From: Malachius bipustulatus
Taxonomy: Eukaryota; Arthropoda; Insecta; Coleoptera; Melyridae
Direction of reading: 5' to 3'
DNA: 64,000 nucleotides
Assembly (NCBI GenBank): GCA_910589415.1
Contig: OU342630.1
Span: 51,678,012 to 51,742,011 of the forward strand
Of the stretch, positions 34,501-44,604 are shown one piece after another. The position numbers and the translations under genes were made by a program. Position 1 is the stretch's first letter. Every line of letters begins with the position of its first letter. A model generated the notes under the pieces. It ran no database searches. It was given only the letters and a program-made list of their open reading frames with translations, and was not told where the DNA came from.

Positions 34501-36635
34501 CAAATCATTGAAGCATATCTTGAGTAAAACAATAAAGCGCTAAACGAGCCTAAGTAAGCTACGACTATTCTAACGTTTAGTACAAGCGGCAACGCCGCAC
34601 ATTGCCTCCAAGAATGAAAGTAAAAGTGGGTTATCCCAGCTACCAGAAGGGACCCTTTATATTCGAACTCGAGTATCGTTGACTCAAAACACAATGTTTG
34701 AGGAAACACTTAAACAACAATTTATAAAGTAATGGATAAAGGATTGTAACGATGGGGGATGGGGGTAATTCCTGAGTGTGAAAGATAATATGAAATTGAT
34801 TCCCCCCATCCTACAATTGATTTGTTTATTATTTTGTAAAAATCGAAATCAAGAAATTCAGTCAAACGTCAGAACGCAAAATCCTTAACTCCTCCCTTGC
34901 TTCCGGCATACCTCAATTACGAATCTCGAAACTACGAAACACAACGTTAGGTTCTACTTCCAAAGCTAGACGATATTAAGGCCAACTTTTATCGGAAATG
35001 AGCGGGTAGGGGGGCGGGGTGTTACAATATTGGCTTATGTAAGCTTACGAAAAATTATTTATTAAATTCCAATTATTGTAAGGAAGATATTGCATAATAT
35101 AAGAAATCTTGATTTTTCAGTTTTTTCAGGATATTTCAGAAACGGTAACAAATATCTTGCATGTTTTGACGGATTCGAGATGACCACAAAATAGTGCAAC
35201 TTTTCTCTAATTATTTAACCGACCTCGTATCTTCAATGGTTTAGGATATCCCTGTAGTGGCCCTTTAAATAGTTCTAAGCTTGTATATCATCGGATATTT
35301 ATCGGACACCTAAATCTTAGATCTTTTCAAATTGTAAAAATTTGGTATGTATTAAAAGTAACCAACCGATTATGATGCGATTTCATGCATATGATCTATG
35401 TCCTCTACCGACTTATTTTAAAAGACCTATTTATAGATTTTCTATTTCAAACGGGGACTATATTGATTTACTATTGATTTAAATTTATAATTTTTAGTTT
35501 ATATTTATGTTCATATTTTTATATTCATATTTATTTACATTACGGTTGCCAAAAAAAAAAACATTAAGTATACCTTTCCTTGGTTGCATGTATTTCGCTG
35601 CCTTGGTTGCACAACTAACTTCTTTATTTTTAGACTGGTAACGTAGTGTCTATGGTTCATTGTTCTCTATGGATACTTGGAACCGCAGGGGTTGAATTCT
35701 CTGGGCAGTTCATGATCAACAAAGTAAGATTTTTACATGATTACTTATATACAATCCTTTTTTTACATATTTTAAATTGATAAATGTTTTTGTAATGAAG
35801 ACATATTTGGATTCTTTTAAATATATCTATATAGCTATCAGCTATTTGCAGCAACTTTTAAACCCCTCTGGACCGAAACCATTTAACGTGTAGGAATTTT
35901 TAGATTAGAAACTACGTTCTACTCTACTTCAAGTGTACTTTTCAACTTTCTATTTTTCTAATTTCCTTTAAAATGTTACTACCGCTAGTTCTAAAAATAC
36001 CTCCCGACGGTTGTAAAGAAGGCCTTCATTAAATTTTATTTATTGGCTTAATTGCAGGTATATTTTATTCCATCGATTTATTTTTGTTAGTTGTTTAAGA
36101 AATTTCATCTTACAAATGACATGATAAATGTTCGTTTTGTACTTATGAACTTGATTTTTTCACTGAAATTTTGAAATGCTTTATTAACAATCTCGACAAT
36201 TAACGCGCTCGCTGACGCTTTTATTAATACACTAGTTCGTTAAATAACTAACTATTAAAGCATTTCCTTGACTGAAATACTTATTATACTAACATCAAAA
36301 TATCATTAGAAACTTAAGGTTATGTTATAATTTGCAGAGTGTGGCATTTGAGAACGCTTTGCATAATGTGAAATGGTACGAAATTAAAAACTTGGAAAAT
36401 CGCAGAAGTTACCTTTTAATTCTTTTGATAATGTCACAAAGATCAATCGCCATAGATGAAGGAACATTTGCGAAGTTATCATCAGCTTCACTTTTACAAG
36501 TAAGAATTATTCTCATTATTGCAGATTATTGAATTTTTTTATAACTTTATCGTCCTTACTGTTTACGTTTTTTTTTTCTAGTTTCTTAAAGCAACTTATT
36601 CTGGTACAGCAATGCTTGTAAGAATGATCAAGTAA
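25536..36635 (+). CDS. Odorant receptor copy B, complete six-exon gene (7tm_6)
   Basis: Exons: 25536-25755, 27051-27618, 31168-31267, 35634-35723, 36338-36499 and 36582-36635, all with GT and AG borders. They join in frame to 1194 nt, that is 397 residues, the normal length of an insect odorant receptor. The ATG matches the start of copy C (both begin MAN). Hydrophobic segments include FYGMLMSPISLSIW (exon 1), IFDFTAFIVMFDFAILAMIY and VTGTLLISFSLF (exon 2), VLISIISASLVTATSIF (exon 3) and MVHCSLWILGTAGVEF (exon 4). Exon 5 has the hallmark intracellular loop KWYEIKNLENRRSYLLIL and SQRSIAIDEG, and exon 6 ends ATYSGTAMLVRMIK. It should form an odorant-gated cation channel with Orco. Introns 2 and 3 are swollen by transposons. 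AATAAA lies near 36799. Confidence 0.9.
25845..26075. repeat. A-rich low-complexity tract in intron 1 of copy B
   Basis: About 230 bp consisting almost only of A with scattered T and G, with (AAAT)n stretches. It may be the tail of an old retroposed insertion. The minus-strand frame in it is an artefact of composition. Confidence 0.9.
26157..26171 (+). repeat. Three copies of TCAGG
   Basis: TCAGGTCAGGTCAGG fits the telomere repeat known from several beetles, but three units are too few to call it telomeric. Confidence 0.5.
26405..26860 (+). repeat. Diverged dispersed repeat, related to 53255-53800
   Basis: The two segments share CAGGTATCC, a GAGCnAAATCGG box, GAGTCGTTTTAAAACGGCGGC / GAGCCGTTTCAAAATGGCGG, CCCCTGTnTG, AATCAAnTTAA and AGCCAGTG / ACCAGTGACG in the same order. 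In the second place the repeat begins right after CTACAGGGTGTCCC. It is thus probably an arm of an old TACAGGGTG element. Confidence 0.6.
27683..27820 (+). pseudogene. Coding-like relic, 45 codons, unknown
   Basis: Just behind exon 2 of copy B a frame with no ATG runs from AGA to TAA with a composition unlike intron DNA: serine-rich start, KNTKRRLLEEEVQYLIKLDR in the middle and a short Asn-rich tail. The mix of a charged helix and tail looks like the C-terminus of a small transposon or DNA-binding protein. A CTCTTAG at 27677-27683 could be an old splice acceptor. No family is recognised. Confidence 0.3.
28091..31085 (-). mobile_element. Tc1/mariner-superfamily transposon, DD82E-like, in intron 2 of copy B
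   Basis: Inverted ends TATAGTTCAGTTCCGAATCG (28091) and the complement of the partner ending ACCGAACTATA (31085) match over about 45 bp, through GAAGATACCTTATCAGATTT. TA at both tips fits TA target insertion. A frameshifted transposase lies inside on the minus strand. Its C-terminal coding piece is separated from the rest by about 850 bp of other sequence. Confidence 0.82.
28201..30621 (-). pseudogene. DDE transposase, Tc1/mariner-like, broken into several frames
   Basis: Pieces in order on the minus strand: 30621-30286 (HTH-type start with LTQEERVMVNNVYKGL), 30272-29640 (first Asp in IYYTDETWMNEGH; GRRLIITHIGSDSGF), a short piece in a third frame with VIVLDNASYHSRR (second Asp), and 29667-29317 (DENMLKIQLLEIVPQHRP, PPYHCDLNHIELVWAQ with the catalytic Glu). 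The typical acidic C-terminus (EEIKMWDLD and NSDSDISTSSSEEE) appears only at 28416-28201, after about 850 bp. Counting across a one-base frame slip gives about 82 residues between second Asp and Glu, which recalls the DD82E (Sailor) group. At least three frame changes show it is dead. Confidence 0.82.
31168..31267 (+). other. Exon 3 of receptor copy B
   Basis: Listed separately because it lies only about 80 bp from the right border of the DD82E-like transposon. The 100-nt exon encodes 34 residues including the split first Arg codon and ends TATSIFDILE before a GTAAGA donor. It is intact and colinear with the 100-nt exon 3 of copy A. Confidence 0.88.
31380..31745 (+). pseudogene. 3' end of a non-LTR retrotransposon (Jockey/R1-like ORF2 tail)
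   Basis: At 31442-31597 the plus strand encodes CRLCNGEDETASHVICD and continues to LGPLSPGSLLAEKTLAD before a stop. This Cys-rich module and the following proline/leucine stretch are typical of the extreme C-terminus of Jockey- and R1-type ORF2. The insertion is a 5'-truncated tail in intron 3 of copy B. It belongs to a different LINE from the one at 22-25 kb. Confidence 0.68.
32040..32340 (+). mobile_element. LTR-like promoter and leader block
   Basis: TATAAAAG at 32128-32135 is followed after about 30 bp by GACAGTC, an initiator-like site, then a leader with a 50-bp tandem duplication (GGTGGnAACTnCnTAGAGAGTATCGnACCG twice, 32212-32310) and AATAAA at about 32315. A TATA box, start-like site and poly(A) signal so close together resemble the R region of an LTR. 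I could not find TG/CA borders or a second copy, so solo LTR is an inference. It is GC-rich relative to the intron around it. Confidence 0.45.
32879..34446. mobile_element. Non-autonomous hAT element
   Basis: Terminal inverted repeats TAGTGATGCGCA and TGCGCATCACTA are perfect over 12 bp, and similarity (CGGATGA, ATTCCGATT) continues inside. GTTTATTT is duplicated on each side (32871-32878 and 34447-34454). Eight bp is the hAT signature. No transposase is present; the interior is occupied by another palindromic element at 33500-34346. Confidence 0.88.
33500..34346. mobile_element. Palindromic element nested in the hAT element
   Basis: AGCTTTATTCGGGTTT at the left faces AAACCCGAATAAAGCT at the right, a perfect 16-bp inverted pair. 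Long weaker complementarity continues (TGTTCTAGGACTGTCAGG region against CAATCCCAGGACGGTTCTTG region), with AGAACCGTTC/GAACGGTTC motifs on both arms. No coding frame. Confidence 0.78.
34455..35633. other. Rest of intron 3 of copy B, nothing recognised
   Basis: AT-rich sequence with no coding frame or border. A GGGGATGGGGGT run at about 34755 and a GGGTAGGGGGGCGGGG run at about 35005 are the only unusual compositions. Confidence 0.4.
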
Positions 36636-36834
36636 CTATAGTACAAATGTCAACTAGAATAATGAATGTCTTGAATGTATAATTCAGATAATTTGCTTCT
36701 TAGTAACTACAGCCCTTTTTAGAAATCGTAATATTTATAGGCAACTAATTAAGAAAAGAAAATTGTAGTTCTTATAATAATTATTATTTAATATCGTTAA
36801 TAAAAATAGTTAAATAAATATTATTGTATTATTG

Positions 36835-38280
36835 TATACAGGGTGATTGATTGAAACGCCACATTAGAAAAAATTCGACTTCCAAATGATCTAGGAATCT
36901 GAAATTTGGAACTTAGGCAATATACCTAATAACGAGTCAAAATGAAATATTACCAAGATGGCAGCACATTTAAAAATAGCGAAAGCAATGGCCATCTTTG
37001 TTTTTTTAAATGGGACACCCTATATTTTATTGCATTTTCAGATTATCTGAGAAAATGTAATAACAATAATGTTTATAGTTGCATTTTAAATTGAGTAGGC
37101 TATGAGTTATAAACAAGTGAAAATCGCAATTTTCCAACTTTAAACCCATTTACCACGAAAACGGCTCAAGATATCAGAAAACGGCTACATGTCCCTATCT
37201 TAAATTTTTATCTGGTATCCTACTGTATAGTTTAAATGTTTATGCAGGGTGATGAAAAATCTGATAATTTTCACCACCTTGTATAAACATTTCAACTGCA
37301 TAATTGGATGCCTTATTAAAAGTACTAATTTCTGATGTACATGATAATTTGATGGAAACCCGGGAATTAAAAGTACTAATAAAATTTCTGATGTACATGA
37401 TAATTTGATGGAAACCCGGGAAGGGGTGAAACTACCCCTACCCTCCATTAAAATCGATCGTAATTGTTGATAGGGTAGCAGGAATGCTGTTCATGTTTTT
37501 TTGTTTGAAAGATACAACGTTTTAGCCCATTTTTGGTCTCCTACAAAAATTTGTATCTTTCCGAGGTGCTATGTGATAAAATAAATTTGTCGATGGTACC
37601 TAACCAAAATATTATTTCATTCTTTTAATTAGAAGTAAAATTTTCAATTGTCAGGTGATTATTTGATCTAATCTCTAAAAAGATGTTTAGTTTGGTTCGG
37701 TTTTTTTTCAGGTGTTTGCAAACGGTTTTTTTCAAATGCAGTAAACAGGCGCCCACATCGAGCATCTTTTATGAGATTAGATCAAATAATCACCTGACAA
37801 TTGAAAATTTGATTTCAAATTAAAAGAATGAAATAAAAATTTAGTTATCATCGACTAATTTATTTTATCACATAGCACCTCGGAAAGATACAGATTTTTG
37901 TAGGAGACCAAAAATGGGCTAAAACGATGTATCTTTCAAACAAAAAAACATGAACAGCGTTCCTGCTACCCTATCAACAATTACGATCGATTTTAATGGA
38001 GGGTAGGGGTAGTTTCACCCCTTCCCGGGTTTCCATCAAATTATCATGTACATCAGAAATTAGTACTTCTAATAAGAAATTTACCTACCAAATTTCATCG
38101 AATTGGAATCAGGAGACTTTGAGCTATTTCAAAAAAACTAAAATTTTCATAAGACTTTGAAGCACTCTCACGGGCAAACGAACCATTTTGGTATAGAGAT
38201 AAGTTTGGTCCGAGCGACTTTTTTTTACCTCAGTAATCTGTGGTTGCTCCATGTCCATGGAATATTGGGACACCCTGCAG
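36835..38280. mobile_element. Chimeric foldback, two TACAGGGTG subfamilies joined
   Basis: The left 480 bp (TATACAGGGTGATTGATTGA onward) equal the left arm of the foldback at 44605-45462. At about 37320 it switches to another palindrome whose arms (GTAGCAGGAATGCTGTTCAT against ATGAACAGCGTTCCTGCTAC; CGATCGATTTTAATGGAGGG) pair over about 700 bp. The right tip ends GGGACACCCTGCAG, unlike the left tip. A 50-bp unit containing TTCTGATGTACATGATAATT is tandemly repeated at 37319-37421. The structure suggests recombination or insertion between two elements. Confidence 0.75.
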
Positions 38281-38359
38281 AATAAACTAAGTAGGAATAA
38301 AATCTCCGCCATCGCGTAATTGATCAGCATTCAATTCTGCAATATATGGAGGATTCTAT

Positions 38360-38830
38360 TTAAGTCTAGCCGACTGGATCTTCCATGTGCAGCATACGTA
38401 GAAGATCTCGACCGGTGACTTGGCGCTAGAGCAACATTCTAACGTCCAGGAAAAAGAAGTGACAAATCAGGGCAGGGTAACATGCTACCACTGATTTGGG
38501 TTCGATATCCCGGAGGGCGCGCTCGAGCGAATCACCTGTAGGAAGGGCAACTTCCGAGCTCCAGCGTGGACTTGGGCGAATTTCGCGCAACCTGCGAGAT
38601 TCGGGATCGGATTAAAAGGACGTCAGTGGAGGAGCAACATTCCAACACTTCGTTCCTTTGGGAGGATTCGGGGAGCTATCAACAGAATATCAAAGGTCAA
38701 CTTCCTAAGACGTCTGCATTCGCTCTCCTCTTCGTCCGTTGGTTTTATAGCCGGTCTTCTCGTAAACAACGCCGTGTTATCGGTGCGCATTCCTTTTTTT
38801 TGCCTGTTGCTTCTTCATGACAATAACAAT
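38360..38830 (+). other. GC-rich block of unknown nature
   Basis: The composition differs sharply from the AT-rich flanks. There is an open frame at 38566-38820 that I do not recognise. GTAAACAACGCCGT recurs at 38760 and 38888, suggesting a decayed LTR or retrotransposon leader. No borders found. Confidence 0.35.
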
Positions 38831-40359
38831 ATTCCTTTATTTAAATCGAATTATTACAAATTTTACCAGTGACGGTAGTTTCTGACCGTAAACAACGCCG
38901 TCTTATCTCTTCAGTTGGCTTGGCTTCGGTTTCATCTTTTCGGTTACTACCGCCTTTTTTTAAATCGAATATTAATTAAACATTCTACAGGGTGTCTCTG
39001 AAAGGTGCGGAAAAAAAGCTACCACAAATTCCTGAGGCCTAAATAAGCCGATCTAACCCAACTTATCTCCGTCTAAAAGTGGATGATTTCGGAGATACAG
39101 GGTGTCAAAAGTTCAATTTGGTTTCCGTTTTTCTTAAATAACTTTTTTAATAATTGGTATATTTTCACAATATTCGGCTGAAGGGGCTTTTGTGGGGTGA
39201 AAAATTAGAAACTGCAATCATTTTTATTGTAAAATTTAGAGGGCGCCACCTGCGGTACCTTGAACACATTCAAAACGAACTATCTTTTTTGGGCCACTCT
39301 GTATTTAATTTTTAAATAAAAATTCTTATTCTCCAACGTCTTTTACCAAAAAAAGGCATACGTGGTAAGAGTTGATTTGAGCAGCCGTTTCTGAGATATC
39401 TGGATTTAAGAAAATCACTACGTGCATGGCCAGGCCTACCCAACTAGCAAAATTAGTAAAATTTTCGTTTTACCGTTCTGAAATGTATACCTACAAGTTC
39501 ACTGAACTAGGAGAAGAACCGGATCATACGCCTATTTAAAAAGTAAATTCTACCAAAATGGGGAATAATTTCAAGAATATGTTAGGTATTTTTTAAGTAA
39601 ATCACACCGTTCAGTATACTACCGAAACACGTTAAAGAGTAGTAATAATAACGTTCCGTTTTAGAAATTTCTACTTTGAAGTAAACACAGGTGAGGTCAC
39701 ATGTCTGAACTTCGACATGCGCGTATCATATATCTTAATGTTTGTTTCTGTTCAACTTTATGAATCTCCATACAGCTACCTCTATTCTTATTATCTGGAT
39801 CAACAAGATTCACAACAACTTGCCTTCAGTACCTAACTCACCAAATAAATACCTAATGTGTTGCATAAATATTATGAATGAAATGGTAGATAAGTATTAT
39901 GAAATCATTTTCCGTTTACAAGTGCTCGGAGGAGAAAAATTTAAAACGCAATTCAATTTACTGATAAACATTTGTGTTGTACTTCGAAAAATGACAACGC
40001 GCCCGAGGAAGAAAGTTAATTTAGATAAAAAATTTCAATTAAAATTTTTTATTTTTTTTTTTAATCACATGAAATTCCGAATTTTGTAAATATATCGACA
40101 TTACTTTGATAATAAAATGGATTACCAGTCGAAAATTGCATCCGAAAATAAGGTATAACATTAATTTTTGTTTTACATCCCAAGTTTTAACAAAAGGCAA
40201 CAATGGCTTCCATCTTTCAATAGAGCAGGATCATATGATCTATGAAAATACCCTTGTTAGTAGCAGTTGCCGAAACAAAATACTAGAAAGGAGTTCATAC
40301 TGTAAAGTAAGTACATACAACTAAATTATTTAACTTATAAGTAATTTATCTTTCTTTAG

Positions 40360-40764
40360 CATCTTTCGGCAATGAATTTAATCCGTATTTCTTTAAAATA
40401 TGGAGAAGGTGACTTAATGAGCTATGAGAACACTTATGTATCAAGGCCCATTCTCTTAGCTGTTGTGACAGATTAAGTTGCTCTACAATATCATCCTTGT
40501 CTTCATCATTACACTCCGCTTCAGGAAAAAATTTGATAATGCCTCATCATGATAAGGATTTTCGATCTCTGGTTCTTCAGAAGTTTGGATGACATTTGGA
40601 TGAGTAAGGGTAGATGGCTGATTGTTTTGTTTTGTAAATAAATCAACACTTATATTATTGGTTTGATAATTATTTACAACACCACTATCTTGTTTAGTAA
40701 CACAGAAATCACGGTTTACATTATGAATTGTGCTAACAGATTTACCATGCACTCTTGGGATCAC
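40360..40764 (-). pseudogene. Frameshifted protein with LRxWAL...LLxIL...LPKDA domain
   Basis: From 40764 the minus strand encodes a polar Asn/Thr-rich region and then IENPYHDEALSNFF. A one-base shift at about 40530 leads into EAECNDEDKDDIVEQL and then LREWALIHKCSHSSLSHLLH followed by ILKKYGLNSLPKDAKER. From memory, this leucine/histidine module occurs in uncharacterised proteins of insect and cnidarian mobile elements. Its function is not known to me. A Lys/Arg stop follows at about 40358. The frame is broken, so it is a remnant of the gene of the CCCAACTAGCAAA element. Confidence 0.5.
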
Positions 40765-41348
40765 ACCTCAGTTTCCTATAAAAGGTAGATGAATGGCGAA
40801 ACGGTTTGCTCTTTATTTTTAGTGTCACTTGTTGATAAGCCATTTTGAGGATTGAAAGCACACACAGAGTGTATAAGAATAGAACTATCTTGTAAATTTT
40901 ACCATAAAGTAGCATTTTGCGGAGTCAGGCACTTCATAGTATTTTAGCATAGTGAGTTATACTGTCAAGTGATTTTGTTTCAGCACAAATAAGTAAATAA
41001 AACTCGAGATTGTACTTTTTAGTTATTTACTTTAAAGTAGAAACTGGAATCCATACAACGTTTCTGTAACTTATAACAAGAACTGAAAAGTCTAGTAATG
41101 TGTTCGTAGTATATTTTTGGTAACCCGACACGTATTTTCCACTTCATTTTGTTACTGCTTATGAACGATAAAGTTCTATACACCCACAATGTTTTCTTCA
41201 TGGTAAAAAGAAGGTATCTGATGTTTTCTATAAATTCCTCAAAGTATAGGCTCAATCAAGTAATAAATCTTGGGTCATAATACTTCTTTGCCACCGCTAA
41301 AATGGCATTATAAAAGGATTGCTCACATAAAAGTTATATCTTTGGTAT

Positions 41349-42208
41349 TATACAGTGTGGAAGTGCCAAATGGAATAAATTCGATAATAAATCAATGCAG
41401 ATGGGTGCTAAAAAACGCTCGGACACGTCGATTAGTATTTTTGGTTGCGCATTTTTTTCAATGAAAACTTTTTATACAGGGTGTGTCGTGTAACAGTGCT
41501 CAATACCAACTTTCTTCTTTCAAATCAAACACCCTATATATTATTACATTTTCAGATTGCCTGAAAAAATGTAATAATAATGGTGTTTATAATTCAAATT
41601 TGTAACGAGTGATTTTTGAGTTATAAATAAACGAAAATAGCAATTTTTAATTTTCAAAACAGTGTGTACACCGATAACGGCTCAAGATGTCGGAAAACGG
41701 CTCACATGTCCCTATCTTAACTTTTCATTTAGAGCTCTATTAGGTAGTTTAAATTTTTATACAGGGTGATGAAAATTATCAGATTTTTAATTACCCTGTA
41801 TAAAAATTTCATCCACACAATTGGATACTACATGAAAAATTAGGATAGAGACATGTAAGCCGTTTTCCGACATCTTGAGCCGTTATCGGTGTACACTGTT
41901 TTGAAAATTAAAAATTGCTATTTTCATTTGCTTATAACTCAAAAATCACTCGTTACAAATTTGAATTATAAACACCATTATTATTACATTTTTCAGGCAA
42001 TCTGAAAATGTAATAATATATAGGGTGTTTGATTTAAAAGAAGAAAGTTGGTATTGAGCACTGTTACACGACACACCCTGTATAAAAAGTTTTCATTGAA
42101 AAAAATGCGCAACCAAAAATACTAATCGACGTGTCCGAGCGTTTTTTCGCAACCATCTCCATTGATTTATTATCGAATTTATTCCATTTGGGTTTTCCAC
42201 ACTGTATA
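41349..42208. mobile_element. Foldback element, TATACAGTGTGG outer and TACAGGGTGTGTCG inner ends
   Basis: Arms pair from TATACAGTGTGGAAGTGCCA (41349) with its inverse at 42208, through GCTCGGACACGTCGATTAGT and TATACAGGGTGTGTCGTGTA (41473 with 42084), to a central core with ACATGTCCCTATCTTAA. The core is shared with the foldbacks at 36835, 44605 and 57992. It lies close to the right end of the CCCAACTAGCAAA element. Confidence 0.82.
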
Positions 42209-42689
42209 CGTATTTCATCCATATTCAAAGTAAAATGACCTTCTATATGAGAGATTTTGTACCTATCTTTGCTAGTTGGGTAAGTAAGTAATTGTATTAA
42301 TTGAACACAATTTGAAGCAAAGGCGTTGAATTAAAATAACTGTCACTGAAAGCTACAAAAAAACGACTAGGTACATAAATGTGGATTTAACTTTATAGGT
42401 ACTTTAGTTAAAACAGTCAATAAGAGATTTATCAACAACAAAAATTTAGTTTAATTTAATAAAAAAAATGCTTTTATCAAATGTTCAAAATGATCTCCAT
42501 TTTCGTGTATACAAAGACTTATAGTTTACATTAATACACTTAACCTTAAAATCTCCAGCTGTTTTTCTCAACAGGATGGTGATTACGTTTTAAAAAATTA
42601 AATTGAACTCTTTGGAGCATTTCGTGATCATTTTTCAAAACGTCCATTCCGGTTTCAATACGTCTCCTTAATTAACCTTCTGTACTTAT

Positions 42690-43639
42690 TTACTATGGCC
42701 TAGAATACACAAGGGTTTTCAAAGTTCCCCATAAAAAGTAATCCATCGGTGTCATAGCAGGCGATCGAGCTGGCCAACTTGTGGGTGCATCATTGGCTCT
42801 ACCCATCCATCTATTTGGATACTGTTCGCTCAAATAATTACGTACATTTATCAAAAAATGTGGAGGAGCACCGTCATGCATAAACCACATTCATCTTTAA
42901 AGTTCCAAGGGCAGGGGATCAAACAAGTGTGGTAATTCGTTTTGCAGATGTTCCAAATAATTTTCGCCATTAAGTCGAGGTGGTAAAATGACAGGACCAA
43001 TTATGAAAGTGTCTATGATTCCTGCCCACACATTGATCTTAAACTCATGCTGATAATGGCTTACTTTTGATAATTAATGGCTTACTTTAATCGCGTGAGG
43101 ATTTTCTCCAGCATAGACATGTACATTGTGCAAATTAGTTATGCCACTCCACGTGAAACAGGCTTCATCTGTGAATAAAATTCCTTGTGTAAAGTTCCTA
43201 TCCTGATTCTTCTTGAAAATGAACCGGCAGAAAGCTAGACGTGGTTCATAATCATGGGCTAAAAGGTCTTATACCCGTTCAACATGAAATGGGTGCAGTA
43301 ATTGTTCTCTGGTCACCCTGTTAACAGTATCTTTGCATACACCTAGCTCTAAGCGCAATCGTCTGGTGCTGAGTTTAGGATTTTCTTCAATCCTATTTAA
43401 AATATCTTCCTCAACCTCTGGAGTTCTTATCGTACGTGCACGACCTTAATTAATAGAAACAGGCGTAAACCTATACCTTGTTTCACGAAGACGTCTTTCA
43501 TTAAAGGTTTTATGGTTTGGTAAACGACGATTCGGAAATCGTTCACTGATAATCTGCAAGATTCTAAACCATTTCCTTGGCAATATCCAAAAACAAATAA
43601 CATATCGTTCATTTCTTCATTAGTATACTGTACGGCCAT
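42690..43639 (-). pseudogene. Degenerate DUF4817-type transposase inside the long-TIR element
   Basis: At 43639 the minus strand starts MAVQYTNEEMNDMLFVFGYC, the DUF4817-like N-terminus. Further on TDEACFTWSGITNLHNVHVY gives the first catalytic Asp (about 43165). The open piece 42890-42693 has FMHDGAPPHFLINVRNYL and SPAMTPMDYFLWGTLK, the second and third Asp about 43 residues apart. In SPAMTP the usual Asp before MTP is Ala. Frameshifts and stops separate the pieces. Confidence 0.84.
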
Positions 43640-43773
43640 TACTAAAGTAAATTTGAAAATTGTTTGACAATTATTCCAGTGTATGCTTGGATTGTTTTTT
43701 TAGATTCGATTTGACACCAATTACTTACTTGGTTTATAGTGACAGTGCTCTCGTTGATGTAAATTCGTTAAGT

Positions 43774-44064
43774 GGGTCCCGTGGTGTAGTGGATAGAGCG
43801 TTCGTCCACCAGCCGGTAAACCTTGGTTCGAAACTCACCAGCAACCGAAAAGTATTTGTTGTGCTACTCGAGCCAAAATCGGGATGCACCTTGTGGAAGG
43901 CAATGGAAAAGCACCGCATAGTACTCTGCCTCGTAATACTTCTCAAATAGTGCCTTTCGGACTCTTCCGATAAAACGGGTGGCCCCAAAAGAGTGAACTT
44001 CAACAGTACGCGCACCACAGGCATATGTGAGAGGTAGCTCACACCTGAAACCTGGTATGGCACT
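43774..44064 (+). mobile_element. tRNA-derived SINE
   Basis: The head GTCCCGTGGTGTAGTGGATA contains an A box (TGGTGTAGTGG) and GGTTCGAAACTC is a B box about 45 bp later, the internal promoter of RNA polymerase III. A non-tRNA body of about 200 bp follows. TTAAGT stands on both sides (43768-43773 and 44065-44070) as target duplication. It has no poly(A) tail. It is inserted in the right inverted repeat of the DUF4817-type transposon. Confidence 0.8.
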
Positions 44065-44604
44065 TTAAGTAAAATAATTTTAATTCAATGCTTTCGCTTC
44101 AAATTGTGTTCAATTATTACAATTATTATTACTAATAACTACTTACTTAGGCCTGGCCATGCACATAGTGATTTTCTTAAATCCAGATATCTCAGAAACG
44201 GCTGCTCAAATCAACTCTTACCACGTATGCCTTTTTTTGGTAAAAGACGTTGGAGAATAAGAATTTTTACTTAAAAGTTAAATACAGAGTGGCCCAAAAA
44301 AGATAGTTCGTTTTGAATGTGTTCAAGGTACCGCAGGTGGCGCCCTCTAAATTTTACAATAAAAATGATTGCAGTTTTTAATTTTTCACCCCACAAAAGC
44401 CCCTTCAGCCAAATATTGTGAAAATATACCAATTATTAAAAAAGTTATTTAAGAAAAACGGAAACCAAATTGAACTTTTGACACCCTGTATCTCCGAAAT
44501 CATCCACTTTTGGACAGAGATAAGTTGGGTTAGATCGGCTTATTTAGGCCTCAGGAATTTGTGGTAGCTTTTTTTCCGCACCTTTCAGAGACACCCTGTA
44601 TAAA

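Larger units (their letters stand above)
39439..42280. mobile_element. Unclassified TA-inserting DNA element with CCCAACTAGCAAA ends
   Basis: CCCAACTAGCAAA at the left and TTTGCTAGTTGGG at the right are perfect inverted ends. TA is present at 39437-39438 and 42281-42282, and the opposite arm of the host transposon at about 44150 shows the uninserted site (GGCCTAAGTAAG on the inverse strand). The insertion is therefore precise, 2842 bp. It holds a foldback at 41349-42208 and weak coding remnants, best at 40360-40764 on the minus strand. Confidence 0.85.
38986..44602 (-). mobile_element. DUF4817-type transposon with about 520-bp inverted repeats, carrying nested insertions
   Basis: TACAGGGTGTCTCTGAAAGG at the left and its complement CCTTTCAGAGACACCCTGTA at the right start arms that match almost perfectly for about 450 bp (to GGCCAGGCCT). 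The left arm is then cut by the TA-inserting element 39439-42280 and resumes at 42281 with TAAGTAAGTAATTG, GAACACAATTTGAAGC. The right arm is cut by a SINE (43774-44064). Between the arms lies a degenerate transposase (42690-43639, minus). Without insertions the element would be about 2.5 kb. Confidence 0.87.

Noticed and set aside
39742..40324. Plus-strand frames of 115 and 72 codons as genes
   Set aside because: They lie antisense to, or beside, the remnant minus-strand frame of the TA-inserting element and show no recognisable domain.
43774..43850. Possible tRNA gene
   Set aside because: A and B boxes are present, but the ends do not form an acceptor stem and a SINE body with target duplication follows.
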